From Hyphomonas adhaerens MHS-3 (GTDB taxonomy: Bacteria > Pseudomonadota > Alphaproteobacteria > Caulobacterales > Hyphomonadaceae): 64,000 nt of DNA. Positions within the stretch are counted from its first letter, which is position 1. Each line of letters opens with the position of its first letter. A model generated the notes under the pieces. It made no database searches. It was given only the letters and a program-made list of their open reading frames with translations, and had not been told where the DNA came from. The position numbers and the translations under genes are program-made. Positions 8,941 to 18,100 of this stretch are shown piece by piece. The stretch is taken from assembly GCF_000685235.1 (NCBI RefSeq), contig NZ_ARYH01000002.1:186001-250000 (forward strand), given 5' to 3'.

Positions 8941-9221
8941 ACAGCTGGCAGCCGGGGACTAAGCAATCTTATCAGCCGGATATCGTCGCTCCAGGCTGCA
9001 GATTCATGCTTCGATCTCTGAAGTGACTTTATCACCGTCTGGCGGTTAACGAATATCTTCGAACGCAAGCGGGCTGCTGGGTGGACATAGCAACTTCGGT
9101 CGCGGCCAAGATTGAGGAGGCGAGGCCGAAGACTGCGTGAGCGCGGCAATGCAGCCTCGTCGAACGGCACAGAATTATTTAGGGTTGAAGGTCTACTTGA
9201 GGGCAAACATCAGAACCCACC
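8941..9221. other. Spacer between RT and metallo-beta-lactamase genes
   Basis: 281 bp without a convincing gene. It has modest short repeats (CGAGGCCGAAG, GCGGCAATGCAGCC) and could hold a structured RNA, but I see no clear stem-loop with a terminator. No strong ribosome site precedes the next ATG. Confidence 0.25.
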
Positions 9222-10265
9222 ATGCATTTTGACGTCGCCACGATTTTTCATCCGGTCGGTCATGGTCTTTTCTCGTCCGCCACTTTACGCGTGTACGGTC
9301 AAGATCCCGCGATGGACTATGCATGGGTCTATGATTGTGGAAACCACTGGGCGCAACCGCTTGTCACGCGTGAGGTCGACAGATTTGCGAGCGCCGTCTC
9401 CTCGCTCGATATGTTCGTCATCTCGCATTTTGACGCGGACCATATCAGCGGCGTTTCCCGGTTGCTCGGTAAAACGTCAATACGCCGCATCATGCTTCCC
9501 TATATGGATCTCGCGCAGCGACTTATTCTGGCGTTTGATCAGGGAGTGACAGGCACCGAGGGGATTGCAGGGTTCTACCTCAATCCCACCGCTTATCTTG
9601 CTCAGCAGGCCAACGATCCGGATATCGAGTTCCTGTTTGTACCTCCCTCTTCGCCGGATGCGCCTCCGGTTACGCCGGGGGAAGATTTGACTCCACCACA
9701 AGATGGCTCTTTGCCTTTTGGAGATGTGGCCCCGGACATACGACCAACATTCGGCAGCTTGAAAGAAATCATCGAATATTCAGATGGGATTCCAGAAGCG
9801 TTCGGTCCCGACATTTATGCGATGAGACGTAGCGAGATTGGCACAACAGGACGCTATCCGAAGATCGCTCTGCTGGAGCGGGAAGGAAGAATTGCTATCG
9901 AACATCTCTGGGAGTTTGTTCCTTACAACGATCCCCTTCCCAAGCCGAGAAATCTCCAGCGTTTTTCCAGCGAAGTCGCGCGATCCCGCAATGATCTGAT
10001 GAAGGCGGCCTCTGACACAAAACGCGAGGAATGCATTCAAGCGCTGAAGAAGCTATACGATCATCATCTGACGGGCAGCCGCACTTCAGAAAAGCGCAAT
10101 CGCGGCAGCCTGTTCCTGTTTGAAGGACCTCTCCGTCGAACTAAAGTGCGCGCTTGCGGATTTCGTTGGCCCGCAGCCTTCCCTGATTACCCCAGCCCCG
10201 TCACTGGGATTATTGGGCACGGATTTAACCCACCCATGCGAGGCGCCTCGTCGGAAGCTTTCTGA
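9222..10265 (+). pseudogene. Metallo-beta-lactamase-fold protein, N-terminal part (frame disrupted)
   Basis: This frame holds the first 347 residues of a metallo-beta-lactamase-fold protein. The N-terminus has the family pattern (FHPVGHGL, WVYDCGN) and the metal-binding motif in SHFDADHISGVSRLL at about residues 67-81. The final segment becomes unlike the family after about residue 335 and stops at 10263-10265. The missing half of the fold, including MTGDG and the MHHGSKYNW metal motif, follows at once in another frame (10265-10597). The full enzyme therefore needs a -1 frame change between about 10229 and 10262. It resembles the ComEC-type subgroup of hydrolases that act on nucleic acids or nucleotides. 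The upstream neighbour is the RT. Confidence 0.75.
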
Positions 10266-10597
10266 TGACCGGCGATGGCGTTCTGAAGATGAGTTCGGAG
10301 CTGGACAATCTGAAAAAGTATTTCGGATCGGCGCGCATGGCGGACATCCTGGCGCTTCAGGTCATGCATCACGGCTCAAAATACAATTGGCACAGAGGCA
10401 TCGCAAAACACCTCTCGCCGGCCTTCAGCATCTTTTCCGCCGATCCAAGCCGGCTGAGGCCGGGCCATCCTAGCCCGGTTGTCCTGGCGGATTTCAATCC
10501 GTTCAATCCCAAGACTGCCGACCTGCACGAGGGAATATTGATCTACGCCCGGTACCCGCCGTCGAGCACGTTCAAAATGACCGTTGAAGGCACGTAG
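10265..10597 (+). pseudogene. Metallo-beta-lactamase-fold protein, C-terminal part
   Basis: This 110-residue frame begins with an ATG overlapping the previous stop (TGATG) and contains MTGDGVLKM, then LALQVMHHGSKYNWHR, matching the LLTGD and HHGS motifs of the second half of the ComEC-like metallo-beta-lactamase fold. Reading the same frame upstream of the ATG gives RRLVGSF, which joins naturally onto TGD, so the true domain continues across the break and the ATG is probably not an original start. It is either a frameshifted pseudogene, a sequence error, or two chains made by coupled translation. It converges with the exonuclease gene ending at 10615. Confidence 0.7.
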
Positions 10598-10614
10598 GCA
10601 ATTTTCTCCAGCGC

Positions 10615-12006
10615 TCACGCTTCCACTGAAGTATAGGTAGAAGCAAGCGTATCAAAGAACTGGGCCAGCTCCGTAGACAGTGTAGACCCTGCTCCGTTCG
10701 ACGGCAGGTGAGAAATTTCTGCCCGCGCCATCGCAATCGTTCGCCATAGACCAGGGTCCTGGTGAGACGAATGAAGCCGCTCGCTGATCGCGGCGGTAAA
10801 CCTGCCCGCTTCCTCCTGACTGAAAAGTTCTGGCGCAGCTTCGAAGATGAGCCTCTGCGCGATCTGACGAAAACGGGCATCTTCGAAAGTTCGGACAAGG
10901 TCCAGACGGCCCGGCCAATCTAGGCGATGGAAGTCATTCATTCGGGCCGCATCTGCCGAGCTCGCAAATCCCTCATGAACTTTCTGCTCAAGATGCTCGC
11001 CAGGTGGATAGACAGGCGCCGTTCCTTCCTCGATGCCAACAAGGCGGCCCCTAAGCTCACTGTCAGTGCTTAGCAGGCGAGCCTGCGCTGACTCATGGGA
11101 CGTCGGTGCCCGTCCCCAATGGGTTTGTGCCTCTTCCAGCGAGAAGACGACAGGGGCTTTGTTCAAGGGAATACGGCGCAAGGGATTGGGAGATGCTTTA
11201 AGTGCTTTTTCCAGACCATCATCATCCAGTTTGCTGAGCCCGCTCCAGTCAGTATCGAGTCTGGCCATAAGGGCCGCAGACGTCTGGGACCCGAGACGGT
11301 CGGTGCGCATCCCCCACCAGAGCGAGGGCGCGCCGAAATACTCAGCGATAAGAACCGGCTCCTCAGCGCTACATCTTCGGGACGTCTCCGCCTTGGGCGC
11401 CGCAGCAACCATCGTCTGCCACAAGGCCGGTGCGCTATCCGCGATACGGCGTGCGATGTGGACAGTTGCTTCGACATCAGCGAGCGCATCATGCGCCTGC
11501 TCATGGGAATAGCCATTCAAAGGCGCAAGCTGGTCCAACTTGAAACCCGTCTTTCTCCTGGCTGTTGTCGGATAGGTCAGTATCCCGGGCGCAAGGTGAG
11601 ACGCCGCCCGCACAAGCGGAAGAACGTCCATACGGGCATTGCCATTCGTAACGGTGAGATAGGGCGGATGGAGTGTCTGCCAGAAGGCGCGTTGCAAGAG
11701 CGGTTCATCGAACTGGATCGTGTTGTAGCCGAGAAAAATGGCTGGCGACCAGGCTTCGAGTTTCTCGCGGACAGCTGTCATCATCTCATAATGGCTGCCG
11801 GTCATCTGATCTGTGAGCTGGGCCGGCGAGATCCCGGTGACGAATAGAGCCATGGGTGCCGGAACCACCCAGGGCCGGCATCGGCAACGGATTTCGAAAC
11901 GCTCCACCTCATTCAACTGGTCATCGGTCAGGATGGCAGCGAATTGAAGAATTTGGTCGAAATCGAGGTTCGTTCCCGTCGTCTCGGTGTCATAGAATAC
12001 AAACAT
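10615..12006 (-). CDS. Exonuclease I (SbcB) family 3'-5' DNA exonuclease
   Basis: The 463-residue protein belongs to the DEDD exonucleases. Motif Exo I is FYDTETTGTNLDFDQILQFA, Exo II is in FLGYNTIQFDE, and Exo III is HDALADVEAT, giving the four acidic residues plus the His. The C-terminal half has the ExoI-type pattern (EGFASSADAARM, DWPGRLDLVRTFEDARF), and total length matches E. coli ExoI (475). Such enzymes degrade single-stranded DNA from the 3' end. ATG at 12006 is chosen because AAGGAG lies five bases upstream; the frame is open to a GTG at 12027. It is divergent from the helicase operon and converges on the RT/metallo-beta-lactamase genes. It may be a defence gene or a displaced housekeeping sbcB. 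Confidence 0.9.
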   Translation of the reverse strand: MFVFYDTETTGTNLDFDQILQFAAILTDDQLNEVERFEIRCRCRPWVVPAPMALFVTGISPAQLTDQMTGSHYEMMTAVREKLEAWSPAIFLGYNTIQFDEPLLQRAFWQTLHPPYLTVTNGNARMDVLPLVRAASHLAPGILTYPTTARRKTGFKLDQLAPLNGYSHEQAHDALADVEATVHIARRIADSAPALWQTMVAAAPKAETSRRCSAEEPVLIAEYFGAPSLWWGMRTDRLGSQTSAALMARLDTDWSGLSKLDDDGLEKALKASPNPLRRIPLNKAPVVFSLEEAQTHWGRAPTSHESAQARLLSTDSELRGRLVGIEEGTAPVYPPGEHLEQKVHEGFASSADAARMNDFHRLDWPGRLDLVRTFEDARFRQIAQRLIFEAAPELFSQEEAGRFTAAISERLHSSHQDPGLWRTIAMARAEISHLPSNGAGSTLSTELAQFFDTLASTYTSVEA

Positions 12007-12197
12007 CCGGGCTCCTTCACCTTCCACAAGACATTGCGGTCCGCATCTCCAATCTACGGTTTTGTGACCGCGAATCCTCGTCTAGGTGTAGACAGCATTG
12101 TTGATGTGTAAAAGCGGATGGGTATGCCATTGAACAAATGAAGTTTTTTGTTGCCAATTGGCGCACAATTCCAACCCGCCACGCGCTCACCCGCTAG

Positions 12198-15197
12198 ATG
12201 CAGCCAACACGAGTCAAACATCCTTCTATGACCTTTGAACTTCGCCCCGGCCCTTCTCCGAACAGGCGCCCCGTTGCCGGGGGACGTATCAAAGTGCGGG
12301 GGTCAGTCTGGAAAGTTCAGAACGTCGAACCGGATGGCGCTGCAAACTTCCTGCACTGCATCGGCCTCAGCGGCATTACCCGCGGCAAATCATCAATCTT
12401 CATAGACAGACTGGAGCCTGACCTAGAGCTGCTCGACCCGGCCAATCTGACCCTTATCCCCGACACGTCCAGCAATTTCAGGCAGACCAAGCTCTACCTT
12501 GAAGCCGCCTTCAGGAGTGCGCCTCCTGCGACCGATACGCCGCTCGTTCTTGGACAGGCCGCGATTGATGATCTTGCCTTCCAGCATGCGCCTGTGGAAC
12601 GTGCGCTAAGCCAGTCGCGGGTGCGGCTCTTGATCGCCGACGATGTCGGCCTAGGCAAAACGCTTGAAGCCGGCCTTGTGACCTCAGAACTCATCCTACG
12701 CCATCGTGCTGACCGCATTCTGGTCGTGACGACCCGCGCGATGCTGACCCAGTTTCAGCGGGAATTCTGGACCAGGTTCTCGATCCCGCTTGCACGCCTC
12801 GATGGGGCCGCCATCAAGCGCATGCGCAATGCGATCCCGTCCAACTACAATGTTTTCGACCAATTCGACCGGGCCATCGTGTCAATCGATACGCTCAAAA
12901 AGGATCTGCAATACCGCGTCGCGCTGGAAAACTCGCGCTGGGATCTGATCATCATTGACGAGGCTCACAATGTCGCTGCGCGTAAGTCCGCCGCTGGCTC
13001 TAAAAGCCAGCGGGCGCGCCTCGCCGAATTGTTGGCCCGCCAGACAGACGCGCTCCTGCTTCTGACGGCAACACCCCATGACGGCTCAGCAGAATCCTTT
13101 GCGAGCCTGATCGAGATGCTCGATCCGACACGGGTGCCCGATCCTGCTTCTTTGCGACGCGAGGATATTGAAGATCTGGTGATCCGGCGTTTCCGCTCGT
13201 CGCCGGAAGTCATGTCAGCCATTCGGGCACATGTGCCCGAAAGGGTGATCAATCCGCGCCACTTCCCACTCACGCCCCAGGAAGACGCGGCCTATGATCT
13301 GGTGGCGCGACTGGAACTCGACCTGGATGCAGACGTCAACAAGCCAGGACGCGCCATCGATCTCTTCCGCACGACCCTCGCCAAGGCTCTATTCTCGAGC
13401 CCGGCCGCCTGCCTTGAAACAGTCGACGGCAGGCTTCGCAGAATGAAGGCGGGTACGGCCAAAGGATCAAATAAGGACCGCCAATCCCTTGAAGATCTAG
13501 CTTCGGCCTTGTCCGTCATCGAACCGGGTTCGTTCAGCAAGTATCAGAACCTTCTGGCACTCCTCAAAGAGATCAGGTGGACAGGCCGCGATCCAGGCGA
13601 CCGGCTTGTCATCTTTTCGGAGCGGATTGCGACGCTGAACTGGCTACAGGCGCAGCTCAGCAAGGATCTCGGGCTTGCGGAGGGCGCCATTGGCAAGGTT
13701 GATGGATCTTCTGTGGAGGCGGACGAGCGCACCCAAAAAATCCTCGAAGACTTCGGCCAACGCGGATCGCACCTTCGGATATTGCTGGCCTCAGACATGG
13801 CCTCAGAAGGTCTTAATCTCCACTTCCAATCCCACAGACTGATCCACTTTGACCTGCCCTGGTCCTTGCTGCGCTTCCAGCAAAGAAACGGCCGCATCGA
13901 TCGTTACGGCCAGCTTTGCAAACCGGAATTCTACTACTTCATCGGCGAAAGCAGCCACGAACGCGTTCGCGATATGTGGGTTCTCGAAAAACTGGTCGCC
14001 AAGGACGAAGCCGCGCAAGATGGCATCGGCGATCCTGCCGTATTTCTCGGTGCAGGCGATATTGACGGCGAAGAAGCGATTGTTGCGGAAGCGGTTGCAC
14101 GTGGGGCGGGCGCTGAAGCATTCGATGCAGAGATGGATCAGCGGGCCAAATCAACCGCGGTTGAGCACGCTGACAATTCCTGGGACCTTCTGTTCAGTGA
14201 GTATGAAACGAGCTCCCCTCCACCGGCAACCGCAGTGCCCCCCCCTCGCCTTTATCCAACGACTTTCAGCTTTGCCACCGACATGCTGCAGACTCTCCTC
14301 CCAGAGGGCACGGGCGATCTTGCAATCGATGGTCGGGAACGGATTATCCGGCTAACGCTCCCTGATGAACTGAAGGCGATCGATAGTTTTGGCTACACGG
14401 ATCGCGGGACAGTCGATGACCGCTACATGCCACCGGAAGCGGTCGGCCCGGGAGACCGGATTGAGCTGACCGATCAGGCCGGCACAGTGACGGCCGCCAT
14501 CAACCAATCCCGCGCCGAAGACCGCGCCTGGCCGCGCCTTCAATACCTCTGGGATGCCCACCCGCTGGTGAATTGGCTGGGAGACCGGGCCGAAGCCCTC
14601 TTTGCGCATGGCACGGCGCCACTTTGTGACGTTCAGCAGGGACTGGGCGAAGGCGACATCGCCATCCTGGTGCATGGCGCCATTGTCGATGGATTAGGGC
14701 ATCCGGCGATCGATCGCTGGGCCGTTGTTGTGTTCGAAGGCGAAAAAGTCTCAAGGATCGAAGAGGATGTCAGCGCCTTTCTGACCGGCATCGGGTTTTC
14801 AGGCGATACGCCCAATCCGGCTCAGCCTGCCCCGTTGGCTTCCTCACATCTCCTCGAAATTGCTGTCGACCGTTTTCAGTCTGAACTCGTCAAGGCGCGG
14901 CAGGCAAAGCAGGCCGAGCTGGACGAAGTGGCCAAAGACATCCGCGCACGGCTCGCAGAATTCAAGACAAGGTTCGATTCCCAGCTCTCGCTGAAGTTCG
15001 GCGACACGGCCGACGCCAGTGAGCAATCAGGATCCGACCGGTTACGAATGAGCCGCAGGGCCAAGCAGCAGAAGAAAATCGAGACCATGTTCCAGGATTG
15101 GGAAAAATGGATCACCGTGAGCTGCAAGCTCGCAGACGAGCCCAATCCTCATGTCGATATCAAGGCCGTGTTCCGGAGGACTTCACATGGCGCTTGA
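12198..15197 (+). CDS. SNF2-type DEAH helicase, DrmD-like
   Basis: The 999-residue protein is a superfamily 2 translocase. The P-loop is ADDVGLGKTLEAGL (about residues 150-163), motif II is IIIDEAHNVAARK (about 251), motif III is LLTATPHDG, and motif VI is QQRNGRIDRYGQ (about 560). The C-terminal 400 residues have no recognised domain and end in a helical, charged region. Length and motif style match DrmD, the SNF2 helicase that opens class 1 DISARM operons, and the next gene is a DrmMI-like methylase, as in DISARM. The stop at 15197 overlaps the methylase start by 11 bp. An alternative start is the ATG at 12228. Its promoter should lie in the 190 bp shared with the divergent exonuclease. Confidence 0.88.
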   Translation: MQPTRVKHPSMTFELRPGPSPNRRPVAGGRIKVRGSVWKVQNVEPDGAANFLHCIGLSGITRGKSSIFIDRLEPDLELLDPANLTLIPDTSSNFRQTKLYLEAAFRSAPPATDTPLVLGQAAIDDLAFQHAPVERALSQSRVRLLIADDVGLGKTLEAGLVTSELILRHRADRILVVTTRAMLTQFQREFWTRFSIPLARLDGAAIKRMRNAIPSNYNVFDQFDRAIVSIDTLKKDLQYRVALENSRWDLIIIDEAHNVAARKSAAGSKSQRARLAELLARQTDALLLLTATPHDGSAESFASLIEMLDPTRVPDPASLRREDIEDLVIRRFRSSPEVMSAIRAHVPERVINPRHFPLTPQEDAAYDLVARLELDLDADVNKPGRAIDLFRTTLAKALFSSPAACLETVDGRLRRMKAGTAKGSNKDRQSLEDLASALSVIEPGSFSKYQNLLALLKEIRWTGRDPGDRLVIFSERIATLNWLQAQLSKDLGLAEGAIGKVDGSSVEADERTQKILEDFGQRGSHLRILLASDMASEGLNLHFQSHRLIHFDLPWSLLRFQQRNGRIDRYGQLCKPEFYYFIGESSHERVRDMWVLEKLVAKDEAAQDGIGDPAVFLGAGDIDGEEAIVAEAVARGAGAEAFDAEMDQRAKSTAVEHADNSWDLLFSEYETSSPPPATAVPPPRLYPTTFSFATDMLQTLLPEGTGDLAIDGRERIIRLTLPDELKAIDSFGYTDRGTVDDRYMPPEAVGPGDRIELTDQAGTVTAAINQSRAEDRAWPRLQYLWDAHPLVNWLGDRAEALFAHGTAPLCDVQQGLGEGDIAILVHGAIVDGLGHPAIDRWAVVVFEGEKVSRIEEDVSAFLTGIGFSGDTPNPAQPAPLASSHLLEIAVDRFQSELVKARQAKQAELDEVAKDIRARLAEFKTRFDSQLSLKFGDTADASEQSGSDRLRMSRRAKQQKKIETMFQDWEKWITVSCKLADEPNPHVDIKAVFRRTSHGA

Positions 15198-18100
15198 TCT
15201 CTTCGGCATCGATAATGAAAACGACTTCTATCCGACCGCGTTTCTGTCCTCGGCGCTTGAGGGAGAGATATCGGATGCCATCGCTCGCTGGGCATCAGGC
15301 GACGAGGCCAGGACTCCCGACAAGCGCCTGGAGTCTATTGCCGAGGACTATCTGCGCCTGCTCAGCCGGATCCGGCAGTCCGGAACACGAGACATCGCGC
15401 TTGAAACAGCCAAGGCCGCATACTCCCTTATCGTTCCGGCGCTCGGCTATCCCTATGGGCGAAGTTTTGCTGAGCTTGAGGAAGGAACGCAGATCCCGCT
15501 GCTCGCGCGCGTCGCCGATGCCGATGGACGCGATCGTCTCTGGATTATTGAAGCCCCCCTACCTGGCAAAGAGGATGAAGCTTCCGACCCGATCTCCCTG
15601 CCCTTCTCCAGGGAGCAGTTTCCGGAAAGCCTCCTTGACGCCGCAGACACATCGACGCCCATCGAAGATCTGATCTCCAACGGCATATTCGATCGGGACG
15701 ACCCACCACGATTTGTCATCGTAGCATCGCCCACACAGCTCGTTCTCATTGACCGGAACAAATGGACGGCGCGTTCAGTCCTCCGCTTTGACCTTTCAGA
15801 AATCTTCTCGCGGGCAGACGCGCCGACCCTTCAGGCAATGGCCTGCTTTATCGCCTGTGAGGCACGTGTTCCAAAGACAGGGATCGCGCTGGCCGAGCGT
15901 CTGGAAGAAGAGGCTCAGCGCCACGCCAATGCGGTGACGGCATCGCTCAAGAAGACAGTGCGCGAAGCGATCGAAATTCTGGGCAATGAAGTCCTCGCTG
16001 TTTGCGAGAACAAATACCCGAAAGGTCATCCGAGGGCAGGCGTCTGGATCGAAAGCGAGGAGCTTTCCATCGAATGCCTGCGCTACATGTACCGCCTGCT
16101 GTTCCTTTTCTACGCCGAGGCCAATCCCCGGCTCGGCATCATGCCCATGAAGGATCCGGCCTATCTCTCAGGCTACAGCCTTGAGGCGCTTCGCGGCCTT
16201 GAATCTGTCCGCTTGCGCACACTGGAGGACCAGACCGGCACGTTCATCTGGGACAGTCTGCAACGCCTGCTCGGGCTGATGTTTGAAGGCCTCGAGCCGA
16301 AGTCGATTGGCGCTTCAAGATCCTTCTCCTTGCCGCGCGTCCGGGTCTCGCTGCTCGATCCAAAGAGTACGCCGATCTTGTCGCGTGTACGCCTGCGCAA
16401 TGCAGCGCTTCAGCGCATCATTCGGCTTCTCTCACTGAAACAGGATAAGGCCGGGACAGGACGCATCTCCTATGCCCAACTTGGCATCGGCCAATTGGGC
16501 GCGGTTTATGAAACGCTGATTTCGTTCACCGGCTTCGTTGCGAAGAGCGATCTCATTGAGCTGATCCCCAAGAAAGGCAAGGACAACCACGCCGACGACG
16601 AAAATGATACCAGCGACGACAGTGACGTGATCGAGGACGAGGAAGAAGAAGAGGCATATTCAGCTGTCGATAAAATCGATCCGCTTGCGCCGAGCTATTT
16701 CGTCGAGCGAAGCCGTGCCGACGAATTTACCCCGGAACAGATTGTCTATGACGGGACTGAGCCGCGCATCTACAAACGTGGCAGCTTCATCTACAGATTG
16801 GCCGGGCGGGACCGGCAGAAGTCCGCCTCTTACTATACACCGGAACCTCTGGCGCGACTGCTGGTCAAACACGCATTGATGGAACTCTGCAAAGACCTTC
16901 CGGCCGACGGCATCCTTGAACTGAAAATACTTGAACCGGCGATGGGGTCTGCTGCCTTCCTGGTGGAAGCAACCAATCAGCTGGCAGATCTCTATCTCGA
17001 ACGTAAGCAAGAAGAGACAGGCAAGCGTATTCCGCAAGAGGATTATTTTGCCGAACGCCAGAAAGTGCGGGCCTATATCGCCGACCGCAATTGTTTCGGC
17101 GTGGACCTTAACCCGATTGCGGTGGAACTGGGTCAGATCTCGCTCTGGCTCAACAGCCTGCACAAGGGTGATTTCTCGCCCTGGTTTGGCGACCAGCTGC
17201 ATGCGGGCAATTCGCTGATCGGGGCGCGGCGGGCGATCTATTCAAAGCACCTTTTGAGCGGAAAGAAGGCCAAGGATTTGTGGCTGGGCGCCAAGCCGCA
17301 GGAAATCGGCTGGCGGGGTGAGCTGCCCGACGGCCATGTCTGGCAGTTCCTGTTGCCGGCGGAGAAGATGGCCAATTTCGACGGCGAAAGATCCATTCGG
17401 GAATTCGCCGGTGAGGCGCAGGATGCCATCAAGGCCTGGCGCAAGGGCGGGTTCTTCGCGCCATTCGAGGCGCATGAGGTCAAGCTACTGGTCCAGCTCT
17501 CGGAAGCCGCCGATGCGCTATTCGACGCGGTAGCCGATGACCTCGAGAAGATGCGCGCGTCATCCAACGACGCCATCACGCTCTGGCCAGACAAACCCAT
17601 GGCGGGTGTCAAAGGACTTGATTACCAATCTAAACTGGAACGCCTGCGCGTGCTGCAGGGCGAGGAACATGTCGCCAATTCCCTGCCCTACCAGCGGCTC
17701 AAGACAGCGATGGACGCCTGGTGCGCACTCTGGCTGTGGCCGCTGGATCAGGTGGGCAAGCTTCCGTCGCGCATGGAATGGTTGCGGGATCTGTCGCTCA
17801 TCCTGTTGGGCGGTATGACAAGCGATGGGGAGATAACCCTGCCGGAGGGCGTAGAATTGCCCGAGGCGCCCCAGGACCTGGTCGAGATGATTGAGACGCG
17901 ACAGGCGGCAGCCGAGGTGATCGCCGCCGACATGCCGTCCAAGACGATCAACGCCGCGCTGTTCCAGGCAACGGACATCGACACGCTGATCCGTAACTCG
18001 CCCTGGCTGCAGGTTGCGCGCGAAACAGCCCGGCGCGAGCGCTTTGTACACTACGATCTCATCTTCGCCGATATTCAGCGCGCGCGCGGCGGATTTGATC

